Below, one piece after another: positions 40,154-48,779 of a DNA stretch of 64,000 nucleotides. Origin of the DNA: WJMT01 sp964456985. GTDB lineage: Bacteria; Acidobacteriota; Aminicenantia; Aminicenantales; Aminicenantaceae. The stretch covers positions 1 through 64,000 of the forward strand of contig CAYWDH010000003.1 of NCBI GenBank assembly GCA_964456985.1. Direction: 5' to 3'. Each line of letters begins with the position of its first letter. Within the stretch, counting starts at the first letter, position 1. The notes under the pieces are model-generated. The model was not told where the DNA came from. It worked only from the letters and a program-made list of their open reading frames with translations, and did not search any database. A program made the translations under genes and the position numbers.

Positions 40154-42163
40154 ATGAGGACACGGATACGAATAGGCATTGATACCGGAGGGACCTTCAC
40201 TGATTTTCTCATATATTCTGATGGAAAAATCCATATTAAAAAAATCCCTTCAACACCCAAAGACCCGTCTGATGCTATCTTAAAAGGGATTCCAGACTAT
40301 TTAAAAAAAACAGACCCCATCCACATTATCCATGGAACCACTGTTGCCACAAACAGCCTCTTGGAAAGAACCGGAGGGCCTATTGTACTCCTGACAACCA
40401 AAGGATTTGAAGATGTCCTGTTTATAGGGAGACAGACACGCAGAAGGCTTTATTCCCTTAAAGGAGAGACACGAACACCTCTTCTTCCCCGGTCCAGATG
40501 CATAGGACTTAAGGAAAGAACTTCCTCCTCCGGAGAAATACTCATGCATATCTCTGAAGAAGAAATCAGGAAGGCAGTCAAAAAATTAAAAACCATAAAG
40601 GCGAAAGCCGTAGCCATTTCATTCATAAATTCATATGCCAATGCTGAAAACGAAAAAAGAGCGCACAAGATTTTTGAAGAGGCTGGTTATCCTGTTTCCA
40701 GATCCAGTGAGATCCTTCCTGAATACAGAGAGTATGAAAGAACCGCAGTGACCACTGTAAACGCTTATTTAATACCCGTTATAAGCCAATACTTGTCCAA
40801 TCTGGAAAAAAAATTAAAAAACGTATACCTTCGTATCATGCAGTCGAACGAGGGCCATATATCAACGGAAACAGCGAAAAAAGAGCCTATAAGAACCGCT
40901 CTATCAGGCCCTGCTGGTGGAGTCGTGGCTTCATATTATGTGGGAAGAAAAGCCGGCTATAACAAAATGGTAACTTTTGATATGGGAGGCACCTCTTCTG
41001 ATGTATCCTTGATAGACGGAAAGATACAGAGAACAAATGAAAATAAAATCGGCGAATTTCCGATCAGACTGCCTATCATCGATATTAACACGGTAGGTGC
41101 CGGAGGAGGATCCATTGCCTATATGGATAAAGGTGGTTCCCTGAGAGTAGGTCCTAGAAGTGCAGGAGCTGATCCGGGACCGACCTGCTACGGAAAAGGA
41201 AATCTTCCCACTGTTACAGATGCAAATCTGGTATTAGGGAGATTGTCAGCTGAACACTTTTTAGGCGGACACATGAAAATTTTCCCTGAAAGAAGTTTTG
41301 ACTCCATCAAAAAATTAGGAGATAAAATAAACAAGTCTGTTCTAGAAACAGCTTCTGGGGTCATTAAAATTGCTAATGCAAATATGAGTAAAGCCATTAG
41401 GGTTATTTCCATAGAAAGAGGAATTGATGTCAGAAATTTTGCTCTCTTTTCCTTTGGAGGAGCAGGAGGAATGCATGCTGCAGAGATAGCATTAGGACTG
41501 CAAATCCCTACTGTTTTGGTCCCAAAAAATGCCGGAGTCCTGTCGTCATTAGGTCTGCTTCTAGCTGATTCAACCAGAGATTACTCCAAGTCTGTGCTGA
41601 AGACCGTAGATTCGCTAGGCTCGAAAAACGTCCTTGATAGAGAATTCGACAGACTAGAAAAAAAAGCCGTATCTGACATGCACAAGGAAGGATTTTCAAG
41701 GGAAAATATTGAGTTAAAAAAATTTCTTGACCTTAGGTATTATGGACAGTCTTATGAGATAACCATTCCCTACAAAAAGAACTGTAATTACCCTGATGAA
41801 TTTAACAAATCCCATGAAAGATTGTATTCATACAGCCATCCTGGTCGTTCCATTGAAATCGTTAATGTCAGAATAAAAGCTGATGGAAAAACACGTAAGA
41901 TCAAATTGAAAAAAGTTATCGGGGGAAAAACCAATCCTGAAAAAGCCTTCATCAAGAAACAAAATATTTATTACAGGAGAAAATACACTGCTTCTCCGGT
42001 CTATGAACGTTCCCTTCTAGAACCCGGAAATAAAATCTCTGGACCGGCTCTTGTTGTCGACTATGAATCCACAACATTTATTCCCCCTGAATATAAGGCT
42101 GAAATCGATGTGTATCTGAATATCATTTTATCAGGAAAGGCAAAGAGACATGATTCAATTTGA
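40154..42163 (+). CDS. hyuA: Hydantoinase/oxoprolinase subunit A (HyuA)
   Basis: ATP-dependent ring-opening enzyme subunit for hydantoins or 5-oxoproline. From 40154 the protein has 669 residues. The actin-like ATPase motifs are IGIDTGGTFTDFLIY, HGTTVATNSLLERTGG, TALSGPAGGVVASY and FDMGGTSSDVSLIDG, followed by GAGGGSIAYMD and the ISIERGIDVRNFALFSFGGAGGMHA block split at the middle. The end overlaps hyuB by 14 bases. Exact substrate (5-oxoproline, N-methylhydantoin, acetone-type carboxylation) cannot be told from sequence. Confidence 0.92.
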   Translation: MRTRIRIGIDTGGTFTDFLIYSDGKIHIKKIPSTPKDPSDAILKGIPDYLKKTDPIHIIHGTTVATNSLLERTGGPIVLLTTKGFEDVLFIGRQTRRRLYSLKGETRTPLLPRSRCIGLKERTSSSGEILMHISEEEIRKAVKKLKTIKAKAVAISFINSYANAENEKRAHKIFEEAGYPVSRSSEILPEYREYERTAVTTVNAYLIPVISQYLSNLEKKLKNVYLRIMQSNEGHISTETAKKEPIRTALSGPAGGVVASYYVGRKAGYNKMVTFDMGGTSSDVSLIDGKIQRTNENKIGEFPIRLPIIDINTVGAGGGSIAYMDKGGSLRVGPRSAGADPGPTCYGKGNLPTVTDANLVLGRLSAEHFLGGHMKIFPERSFDSIKKLGDKINKSVLETASGVIKIANANMSKAIRVISIERGIDVRNFALFSFGGAGGMHAAEIALGLQIPTVLVPKNAGVLSSLGLLLADSTRDYSKSVLKTVDSLGSKNVLDREFDRLEKKAVSDMHKEGFSRENIELKKFLDLRYYGQSYEITIPYKKNCNYPDEFNKSHERLYSYSHPGRSIEIVNVRIKADGKTRKIKLKKVIGGKTNPEKAFIKKQNIYYRRKYTASPVYERSLLEPGNKISGPALVVDYESTTFIPPEYKAEIDVYLNIILSGKAKRHDSI

Positions 42164-43718
42164 TGCCATCGAACTTGAACTGTTCAAAAATATATTCATA
42201 TCCATTTCAGAGGAAATGGGGGCTGTGCTGGAAAGGACTTCCCTGTCTCCAAATATCAAGGAAAGAAAAGATTTTTCATGCGCTCTTTTTAACAAAAGTG
42301 GAGAAACCTTTGCTCAGGGATCTCATATTCCAGTACACCTGGGCGCCATGCCGCTTTCAGTTCAGGCTTCCCTTGATTATGTGGATTATGAAGAGGGAGA
42401 CATGATCATCTTGAACGATCCATATAAAGGAGGCACTCATCTTCCGGACGTGACATGTATCTCTCCTGTTTTCACTGATAACACTCTTTCTTTTTTTGTT
42501 GCGAACAGAGCCCATCACTCTGATATAGGGGGAATGAGTCCAGGCTCAATGCCTCTGGCTTCAGAAATATTCCAGGAAGGTTTGATCATCCCCCCTGTAA
42601 AACTTGTAAAAAAAGGAGAACTGGACGAGGACCTTTTTAACTTCATACTTGCCAATGTACGCACTCCTGAGGAAAGGAAAGGAGACATTACAGCTCAGAT
42701 TGCAGCAAACAATAAAGGCAGGGCAAGATTGGAAGAAACGATAAAAAAATACGGGCTGGAAACGATCACTAAATATACCTCTCTTATCCAGGATTATACA
42801 GAAAAAATATTGAGAGAAACCATAAAAACCATCTCAGATGGAAAATATGAGTTTTCTGATTATATGGATGATGACGGCATCAGCAATGAACCTGTTAAAA
42901 TCGCTGTCAAAATAACAATAAAAAGGGATCGGGCTGTGATTGATTTCAGTTCTTCATCGAAACAGGTAGCGGGTGGCATTAACGCAAATTCAGCTGTTAC
43001 CTACTCTGCTGTTTTATATGTATTCCGTTCCTTGATTGAAGAAGATATCCCTTTTAATACAGGTCTTCTCAGGCCTTTGACCATCATCGCTCCAAGGGGT
43101 ACGGTGCTAAACGCCAAATTTCCGGCTGCCACAGCAGGTGGCAATGTCGAGACATCGCAGAGGATCGTCGATGTCCTTTTAGGATCTCTTTATCAGGCAG
43201 TGCCAAAGCTAATACCCGCTGCTAGCTCAGGAACCATGAATAATGTCACTTTTGGAGGTTTCAATCCGGAAAGAAAATCCAGATTTGCTTATTATGAAAC
43301 CATTGGCGGCGGGATGGGTGGTGGATTTAATTATGATGGATTAAGCGGCGTTCATACCCATATGACAAACTCTTTAAACACACCTCTTGAAGCCATGGAA
43401 AAATATCTTCCTCTTTATATTCAAAAATATTCACTGAGACCGCATTCCGGAGGACTTGGTAAGAGCAGAGGCGGAGACGGGATTATCCGTGAATATAAAT
43501 TCCTTGTTCCCACACAAATATCCATTATTTCAGAAAGGAGGAGGTTTTCACCTTATGGGCTTGAAGGCGGAGGGAAGGGAAAAAAAGGAGTGAACAGGCT
43601 TATCCGTTCGAACGGACAAAAAATAAAATTAGGTTCGAAAGTGAATTTCATAGCAGATACCGGTGATGTCCTTCATATAGAAACGCCAGGTGGAGGCGGC
43701 TATGGCAGGAAAGACTAA
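42150..43718 (+). CDS. hyuB: Hydantoinase/oxoprolinase subunit B (HyuB)
   Basis: The partner of HyuA, 522 residues. Landmarks are ISEEMGAVLERTSLSPNIKERKDFSCALF, QGSHIPVHLGAMP, the metal-site-like ILNDPYKGGTHLPDVTC and ANRAHHSDIGGMSPGSMP, TAGGNVETSQRIVDVL, and the glycine-rich C-terminus IETPGGGGYG. It overlaps hyuA at the start and the Nramp-like gene at the end by 17 bases, so all three are translationally linked. Confidence 0.94.
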   Translation: MIQFDAIELELFKNIFISISEEMGAVLERTSLSPNIKERKDFSCALFNKSGETFAQGSHIPVHLGAMPLSVQASLDYVDYEEGDMIILNDPYKGGTHLPDVTCISPVFTDNTLSFFVANRAHHSDIGGMSPGSMPLASEIFQEGLIIPPVKLVKKGELDEDLFNFILANVRTPEERKGDITAQIAANNKGRARLEETIKKYGLETITKYTSLIQDYTEKILRETIKTISDGKYEFSDYMDDDGISNEPVKIAVKITIKRDRAVIDFSSSSKQVAGGINANSAVTYSAVLYVFRSLIEEDIPFNTGLLRPLTIIAPRGTVLNAKFPAATAGGNVETSQRIVDVLLGSLYQAVPKLIPAASSGTMNNVTFGGFNPERKSRFAYYETIGGGMGGGFNYDGLSGVHTHMTNSLNTPLEAMEKYLPLYIQKYSLRPHSGGLGKSRGGDGIIREYKFLVPTQISIISERRRFSPYGLEGGGKGKKGVNRLIRSNGQKIKLGSKVNFIADTGDVLHIETPGGGGYGRKD

Positions 43719-44907
43719 AAGAAGCCGCTTTGGGCCCGGATTTTTGGTGACAGCCGCGTTCATAGGCCCGGGAACCGTGACCACCTGTTCTATAGCGGGT
43801 GCGGATTTCGGATATTCTTTGATTTATGTTCTTGTCTTTGCCACAGTGACCACAATAATACTTCAAGAAATGGCTGGAAGGCTCCCACTGGGGTCAGGGC
43901 TTGATCTCGGTCAATCCTTAAGAGAATATCCGAGCAGTAAACTCGCAAAAATCATATTTATAAGCTTAACGATTTCAGCTATTTCCTTTGGGTGTGCGGC
44001 ATACGAAGCCGGGAACATCATCGGAGGATCATTGGGGCTTGAAATGATCACTTCATTACCTAAAAAAAATTGGGTCTTATTGATATCCGCAGCGTCTATA
44101 GGTTTATTGGCATTAAGAAAATACCGGATCATTGAAAAAGCCTTAATGTCAATGGTTTTTCTTATGAGCGCCTCCTTCATCACAGCGCTTATCATAGTAA
44201 AACCGGATCTCACCCTTATTTTGAAAGGATTTATTCCTTCATTCCCAAAAAACTCTCTTTTCATTGTGCTGGCCCTTATCGGTACCACTGTGGTTCCCTA
44301 TAATCTTTTTCTTCACTCGTCTGCTGTAAAGAAAAAATGGACGTCAAAAACTAATCTTAAAGATTTTAGAAAAGATCTGATCCTCTCCATTTGCCTGGGA
44401 GGTTTTATTTCTTCATGCATTATCGTGACCTCAAGTGTTGCGTTTTTCCAAAATGGGACACCCATTTCCAGCGCAGCCCAGCTGGCCCAGCAACTCAAAC
44501 CTCTTTTCGGTCCTTTGACAAATTTTCTTTTCGGAGTTGGTTTTTTTGCCGCAGGCATGAGTTCTGCCATCACAGCGCCCTATGCTGCAGCCTTTGCTTC
44601 ATCAGGCGTGTTAGGATGGAAGGAAGAGAACGCCATGCCCTTTCGTCTGGTATGGATAGGGGTCATATTAGTCGGTTTTGTCATCTCTGTGTTCGATTTC
44701 AACCCCATATCCGTTATTGTTTTTGCCCAAGTGGCGAACGGCATTATTTTACCTGTGGCTTCACTGTTCCTTTTAATCGTGCTTAACGATAGGAAAAGGA
44801 TGGGAGATATGGCCAATGACTTTAAAAAGAATCTTTTGGGGATCGCGGTCATATCCGTCGTATCCCTCATCGGGATATGGAATATAATCAAGTTGTTCGT
44901 AAAATGA
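43702..44907 (+). CDS. Nramp-superfamily transporter lacking canonical metal-binding motifs
   Basis: An inner-membrane protein of 401 residues with about 11 hydrophobic segments in the Nramp/LeuT fold. The N-terminal GPGFLVTAAFIGPGTVTTC and DFGYSLIYVLV match Nramp TM1, but the metal-binding DPGN motif reads GPGT. In TM6 the expected AxxMPHN reads TTVVPYN, followed by a well-conserved LFLHSS. Thus the Asp, Asn and Met ligands and the His are all replaced. Metal specificity is therefore doubtful. The ATG at 43702 is preferred because GGAGG lies at 43692-43696; a GTG at 43690 overlaps it. Operon position suggests transport of a hydantoin, oxoproline or amino acid. Confidence 0.85.
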   Translation: MAGKTKRSRFGPGFLVTAAFIGPGTVTTCSIAGADFGYSLIYVLVFATVTTIILQEMAGRLPLGSGLDLGQSLREYPSSKLAKIIFISLTISAISFGCAAYEAGNIIGGSLGLEMITSLPKKNWVLLISAASIGLLALRKYRIIEKALMSMVFLMSASFITALIIVKPDLTLILKGFIPSFPKNSLFIVLALIGTTVVPYNLFLHSSAVKKKWTSKTNLKDFRKDLILSICLGGFISSCIIVTSSVAFFQNGTPISSAAQLAQQLKPLFGPLTNFLFGVGFFAAGMSSAITAPYAAAFASSGVLGWKEENAMPFRLVWIGVILVGFVISVFDFNPISVIVFAQVANGIILPVASLFLLIVLNDRKRMGDMANDFKKNLLGIAVISVVSLIGIWNIIKLFVK

Positions 44908-44924
44908 GCGGGCAGTAACAGAAC

Positions 44925-45620
44925 TCACTCTGTGAGAGCGAATTCAACAGCTGCCCGGGCATGAATGTCAGTTGTGTCATATAAAGGGATATCATAATCT
45001 TTCTGTTTTACCAGGAGAGGAATTTCTGTACAGCCCAGTATGATTCCTTCGGCTCCTCTTGATTCGAGAGATGCGATAATATCCTTGAATTTATCTTTTG
45101 ACTGATGGCTTATTTCCCCCTGAACCAGTTCTTTATACAGAATGTTATGGATGATTTCTCTCTGTTCTTCATCAGGGATAATCACTTCAATACCATGGGC
45201 TTTCTTTAATCTTCCCTTATAGAACTCCTGTTCCATGGTAAATCTTGTTCCGAGAAGGCCAACTTTTTTCTGACCTTTGATCTTTATCTGCTCTGCTGTG
45301 ACATCTGTAATGTGCAGTAAAGGTATGGAGATATGGGATTCAACTTGCGGAGCCATCTTATGCATGGTGTTTGTGCAGATAACAACAAAATCAGCTCCTG
45401 CTTTCTCAACTCTTTGTGCCGCATCTATCATGATTTCAGTCAGTTCATCCCATCGGCCTTTATGCTGGAGTTTTTCTATTTCTTCAAAATCGACTGAATA
45501 CATAACGCATTTGGCTGAATGAAATCCTCCGAGTTTTTCTTTAACAGCCTGGTTCAAAATTCGATAATATTCAAGAGAAGATTCCCAGCTCATCCCTCCT
45601 ATCAATCCGATTGTCTTCAT
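44925..45620 (-). CDS. Aspartate/glutamate/hydantoin racemase family protein
   Basis: A cofactor-independent two-cysteine racemase, 231 residues. The catalytic Cys pair lies in VICTNTMHKMA and ILGCTEIPLLV, and the start is IGLIGGMSWESSLEYYRILNQ, typical of the aspartate racemase (RacX/YgeA) branch. CAGGAG precedes the ATG. It converges with the Nramp-like gene. An extended -10 region (TGATATATT) lies upstream. A role in making or using D-amino acids fits the hyuAB neighbourhood. Confidence 0.92.
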   Translation of the reverse strand: MKTIGLIGGMSWESSLEYYRILNQAVKEKLGGFHSAKCVMYSVDFEEIEKLQHKGRWDELTEIMIDAAQRVEKAGADFVVICTNTMHKMAPQVESHISIPLLHITDVTAEQIKIKGQKKVGLLGTRFTMEQEFYKGRLKKAHGIEVIIPDEEQREIIHNILYKELVQGEISHQSKDKFKDIIASLESRGAEGIILGCTEIPLLVKQKDYDIPLYDTTDIHARAAVEFALTE

Positions 45621-45671
45621 ATCCCGTCTCCTGATTCACTATATAGATATCTTTTTGAGAATATATCATAC

Positions 45672-45790
45672 ACCCGGATGATGAACAAGTCGATGTTTAA
45701 GAGAGCTTACTGAAATTCAGGTGTGGCTGAAGCGACATTAAAGATTTAGCCTTCGGAGTGCTGTGTTTGAGGGAACTCGGCAAAGCCGAG
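45672..45790. other. Intergenic element with hairpin, related to 12279-12405
   Basis: The 260-base divergent gap contains ACCCGGATGATGAACAAGTCG (45672-45692) and downstream GTGTGG, GCGACATTAAAGATTTAGCC, ending in a 6-bp stem with AAA loop, CTCGGC-AAA-GCCGAG (45776-45790). Blocks in the same order occur at 12279-12360. It has no open reading frame of interest and matches no RNA family known to me. Confidence 0.35.
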
Positions 45791-45880
45791 CTGTGAGCAT
45801 GTCTTTAGAATAAAAATAGTTCAAGTACATGAAATAAGTTTAAAGTTGCCAAAAAATATATTATAAATGGTATATCCAGC

Positions 45881-47317
45881 ATGACAGAAGACAGACAGAA
45901 CAAACAGGACAAGCTGGTCCGTCAGCTCGGACTCTTTGATTCCACTATGGTGATGATGGGCATTGTCATTGGCTCCGGAATATTTCTAACCACTGGGATA
46001 ATGGCAAAATCGATACCGTCAGCCCCTTTAATCCTTTTTGCCTGGATAGTGGGAGGACTCCTTACTTTTACCGGAGCCCTGACATATGCTGAACTGGGAG
46101 CAGCCATGCCTGAAGCCGGAGGCCAGTATGTTTATCTTAAAGAAGCCTACGGCCCGCTTGCCGGATTTCTCTTTGGATGGATACTCTTCCTGGTATACAT
46201 GACCGGAGGCATAGCTGGTCTGGCTCTTGCCTTTTCCGAATACACAGGACATCTCTTCCCTCCTCTCTCAACCCATAACATACTCTTTTCCTTTGATATA
46301 AATCTATTTCAAAAACCCCTGACTTATTCTCTCTCTGCCGGCCAGCTGATCGGAGTCGGTATCATAGCCTTTTTATCTCTGTGTAATTTTTTAGGAGTGG
46401 GATTTGGAAAAAGAATCCAGAATTTCATTACTGTTATAAAAATAGGGACCATTTGCGCTATCATCATTCTTGGATTTGCTTTGGGAAAAAGCACAATTAA
46501 CGATTTTTCTTTAAATCCCGGGGGCATAAGCCTATCTCAACTCATCATCGGATTTGGAGTAGCTCTTGTTGCCGTATCCTGGGCTTTTGACGGATGGAAT
46601 AATGTGAATTTTGTTGCCGGGGAGATAAAAAATCCGGGGAAAAACCTTCCAAAGGCTCTTTTTTTAGGAACGGCAGGGATTACTCTCCTGTATGTTCTTG
46701 TAAATTATATTTACTTATGCGCGCTCCCTATCCCGGAAATGGAAGGCGTGGTAAGAATAGCGGAAAAAGCAACCACATCTTTGTTCGGGACTTCAACAGG
46801 GATATTTATATCTCTAGCCGTCATAGTATCCACTTTTGGTGCTTTGAACGGATCCATACTAACAGGCCCGAGAGTGTATTATGCTATGGCCAAAGACAGG
46901 CTGTTTTTCAAGCAAATTTCAAAAGTACACCCGAAGTTTCATACTCCAGCGTCAGCCATTTTCCTGCAGGCTTTATGGGCTTCATTCCTGACCGTCCTGG
47001 GTTCATTCGAACAGATCTTCACATTTGCCATGTTTGCTGCCATTGCATTTTGGGTGGCAGCTGCTGCTTCAGTTTTTACATTAAGAAAGAAATACCCAAA
47101 AATGAAGAGACCTTACAAAACTTGGGGCTATCCCTTTATTCCTGCCTTATTCATAATTGCTTGCACAGGCATTCTTATAAACACCTTTATTGAAAAAACA
47201 GTGGAATCAGCAGCTGGGATCGTTCTGGTTCTTCTTGGTATTCCTGTTTATTACTACTGGAAGAGAAAGGCATCCACATCCGATCGAATGGAAAGAGAAA
47301 AAAGAGGAGGTCAATAA
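45881..47317 (+). CDS. APC-superfamily amino acid permease
   Basis: A 478-residue inner-membrane transporter with about 12 hydrophobic segments. The first segment has the APC helix-break motif GIVIGSGIFLTTG, followed by TFTGALTYAELGAAMPEAGGQYVYLKEAYGPLAGFLFGW, characteristic of the L-type/serine-threonine exchanger branch. A TTTAAA-17-TATAAA sequence (45839-45867) lies just upstream, and the ATG has no Shine-Dalgarno sequence. The stop overlaps the threonine dehydratase start by one base, so uptake and deamination of a hydroxy-amino acid are probably coupled. Confidence 0.9.
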   Translation: MTEDRQNKQDKLVRQLGLFDSTMVMMGIVIGSGIFLTTGIMAKSIPSAPLILFAWIVGGLLTFTGALTYAELGAAMPEAGGQYVYLKEAYGPLAGFLFGWILFLVYMTGGIAGLALAFSEYTGHLFPPLSTHNILFSFDINLFQKPLTYSLSAGQLIGVGIIAFLSLCNFLGVGFGKRIQNFITVIKIGTICAIIILGFALGKSTINDFSLNPGGISLSQLIIGFGVALVAVSWAFDGWNNVNFVAGEIKNPGKNLPKALFLGTAGITLLYVLVNYIYLCALPIPEMEGVVRIAEKATTSLFGTSTGIFISLAVIVSTFGALNGSILTGPRVYYAMAKDRLFFKQISKVHPKFHTPASAIFLQALWASFLTVLGSFEQIFTFAMFAAIAFWVAAAASVFTLRKKYPKMKRPYKTWGYPFIPALFIIACTGILINTFIEKTVESAAGIVLVLLGIPVYYYWKRKASTSDRMEREKRGGQ

Positions 47318-48288
47318 TGATAGCTTTAATGAAAAAAATAGACCTTGAAAAGGAATGTAAAATAGCCTGGAAAAGAATACATAAGTTTATAAGAATAACT
47401 CCAGTAGAACAGTCTTTTTTTTTGAGTGAACAAATAAAAGGCAGAGTATTCCTTAAATTAGAGAATTTCCAGATAACCGGCTCTTTCAAACTGAGGGGCG
47501 CTCTGAATAAAATTCTATCTCTGAGTGACGAAGAAAAAAAAAGAGGAGTTATAACCGCATCTTCTGGGAATCACGGAGCAGCTGTCGCTTATATATCAAA
47601 AAAATTAGATATTAACGCTACGCTATTTCTCCCTTCATATGTCCCTAATGCAAAAATTGAGGCGTTAAGCCCGTTTGACCCGGAGATCAGGATTTTCGGA
47701 AATGACTGCCTTGAATCAGAAATAGCAGCCAAAAGAGAAGCAAAAATAAGGAAAGCATCCTATATATCCCCTTATAATGACAGGAATATAATTACAGGAC
47801 AGGGAACCATAGGAATGGAGCTTATAGAGCAAATACCGGAAATGGACACGGTTATCATCCCTGTTGGAGGAGGGGGACTTATGTCCGGAATCGCAGGTTA
47901 TCTTAAAAACAAAATCCCTGAGATCGAGATTATAGGAGTCCAACCTGAGAACTCACCTGTTATGGCCGAGTCCATTAATGCAGGAAAAATCGTTAAAATG
48001 GAATCAAAGCCGACCTTGTCTGACGGTACGGCTGGCGGAATTGAAAAGGATTCTATTACATTTGATCTATGTAAAGAATATGCTGACAGATTTGTTCTGG
48101 TCCCAGAGCACGAAATCGCAAAGGCGCTGAAGCTCGTTATTGAAAAAGAGCATTATCTTATAGAGGGGGCCGCAGCTTTGACAGTGGCCGCTCTCATAAA
48201 GGAATCAGATGCATTCAAAAATAAAAATATATGCTTGATTATCAGCGGATCAAAAATAGGCACCGAACAACTTAAAGGAATTTTATAG
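47317..48288 (+). CDS. Catabolic threonine/serine dehydratase-like PLP enzyme
   Basis: A fold-type II PLP enzyme, 323 residues, the length of catabolic threonine dehydratase (TdcB) or serine racemase. The Schiff-base Lys lies in GSFKLRGALNKI, the substrate loop is ASSGNHGAAVAYI and the phosphate-binding loop is PVGGGGLMSGIAGYL. No C-terminal ACT domain is present, so isoleucine feedback is not expected. A second Met at 47329 is an alternative start. The direct coupling to the permease suggests it deaminates imported threonine or serine to a 2-oxo acid; racemase activity is the main alternative. RidA at 38889 would detoxify the aminoacrylate such enzymes release. Confidence 0.88.
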   Translation: MIALMKKIDLEKECKIAWKRIHKFIRITPVEQSFFLSEQIKGRVFLKLENFQITGSFKLRGALNKILSLSDEEKKRGVITASSGNHGAAVAYISKKLDINATLFLPSYVPNAKIEALSPFDPEIRIFGNDCLESEIAAKREAKIRKASYISPYNDRNIITGQGTIGMELIEQIPEMDTVIIPVGGGGLMSGIAGYLKNKIPEIEIIGVQPENSPVMAESINAGKIVKMESKPTLSDGTAGGIEKDSITFDLCKEYADRFVLVPEHEIAKALKLVIEKEHYLIEGAAALTVAALIKESDAFKNKNICLIISGSKIGTEQLKGIL

Positions 48289-48295
48289 AAAATTC

Positions 48296-48775
48296 CTAAA
48301 GCACCTTTTTTAACTTTTTTTTCTCAATAATGACATGGCCCTGATACGAAACATAGTTCAGAAGTACGATAGCTCTTTCTCTCGGACTCAGCTCTTTTTT
48401 AAAAATCCCTTTTAATCCTTTCATGGCTCCTTCCATTATCTGCACTTCATCCCCTGCTTCAGGCTGGCTCCCGTACTTATCTAATTCAATAAATCCGTTG
48501 ATTTCTCTTTTCTTGATTTCCTCTATAACCTCTTCCGAAACAGGAATGGGGCCCTGCTCGTTTCCTACAATCCTTTTGACGCCTCTTGTGTATTTGACTA
48601 TTTTGTATTGACCCGGATATTCAAAAGAGACGAACTCATATCCTGAAAAAAAGGGAAGTATTCTATTTTCCTGTTTATATTTTGGATTATAGATTTTAAA
48701 TCCACCTTCCTGAAAAAGCTTTTCCACCTGAAACTCTTTCTTTGGCTTTGTGTTCAACACAAACCAATGTTTCAT
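48296..48775 (-). CDS. NusG paralogue (UpxY/RfaH/LoaP-like transcription antiterminator)
   Basis: A 159-residue protein with a NusG N-terminal domain (MKHWFVLNTKPKKEFQVEKLF...GYEFVSFEYPGQYKIVKYTRGVKRIVG) and a C-terminal KOW domain (GDEVQIMEGAMKGLKGIFKKE). The sequence lacks the insertions of housekeeping NusG and resembles specialised paralogues that antiterminate one or a few operons, often for surface polysaccharide or secondary metabolites. It lies 4 bases downstream of the nitrilase-family gene. A glycan cluster about 9 kb away could be a target, but they are not adjacent. Confidence 0.87.
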   Translation of the reverse strand: MKHWFVLNTKPKKEFQVEKLFQEGGFKIYNPKYKQENRILPFFSGYEFVSFEYPGQYKIVKYTRGVKRIVGNEQGPIPVSEEVIEEIKKREINGFIELDKYGSQPEAGDEVQIMEGAMKGLKGIFKKELSPRERAIVLLNYVSYQGHVIIEKKKLKKVL

Positions 48776-48779
48776 TCAA

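Noticed and set aside
45671..45880. tRNA or T-box in the gap before the APC permease
   Set aside because: No cloverleaf, no GGTTCRANNC arm and no T-box sequence; only one strong small hairpin is present.
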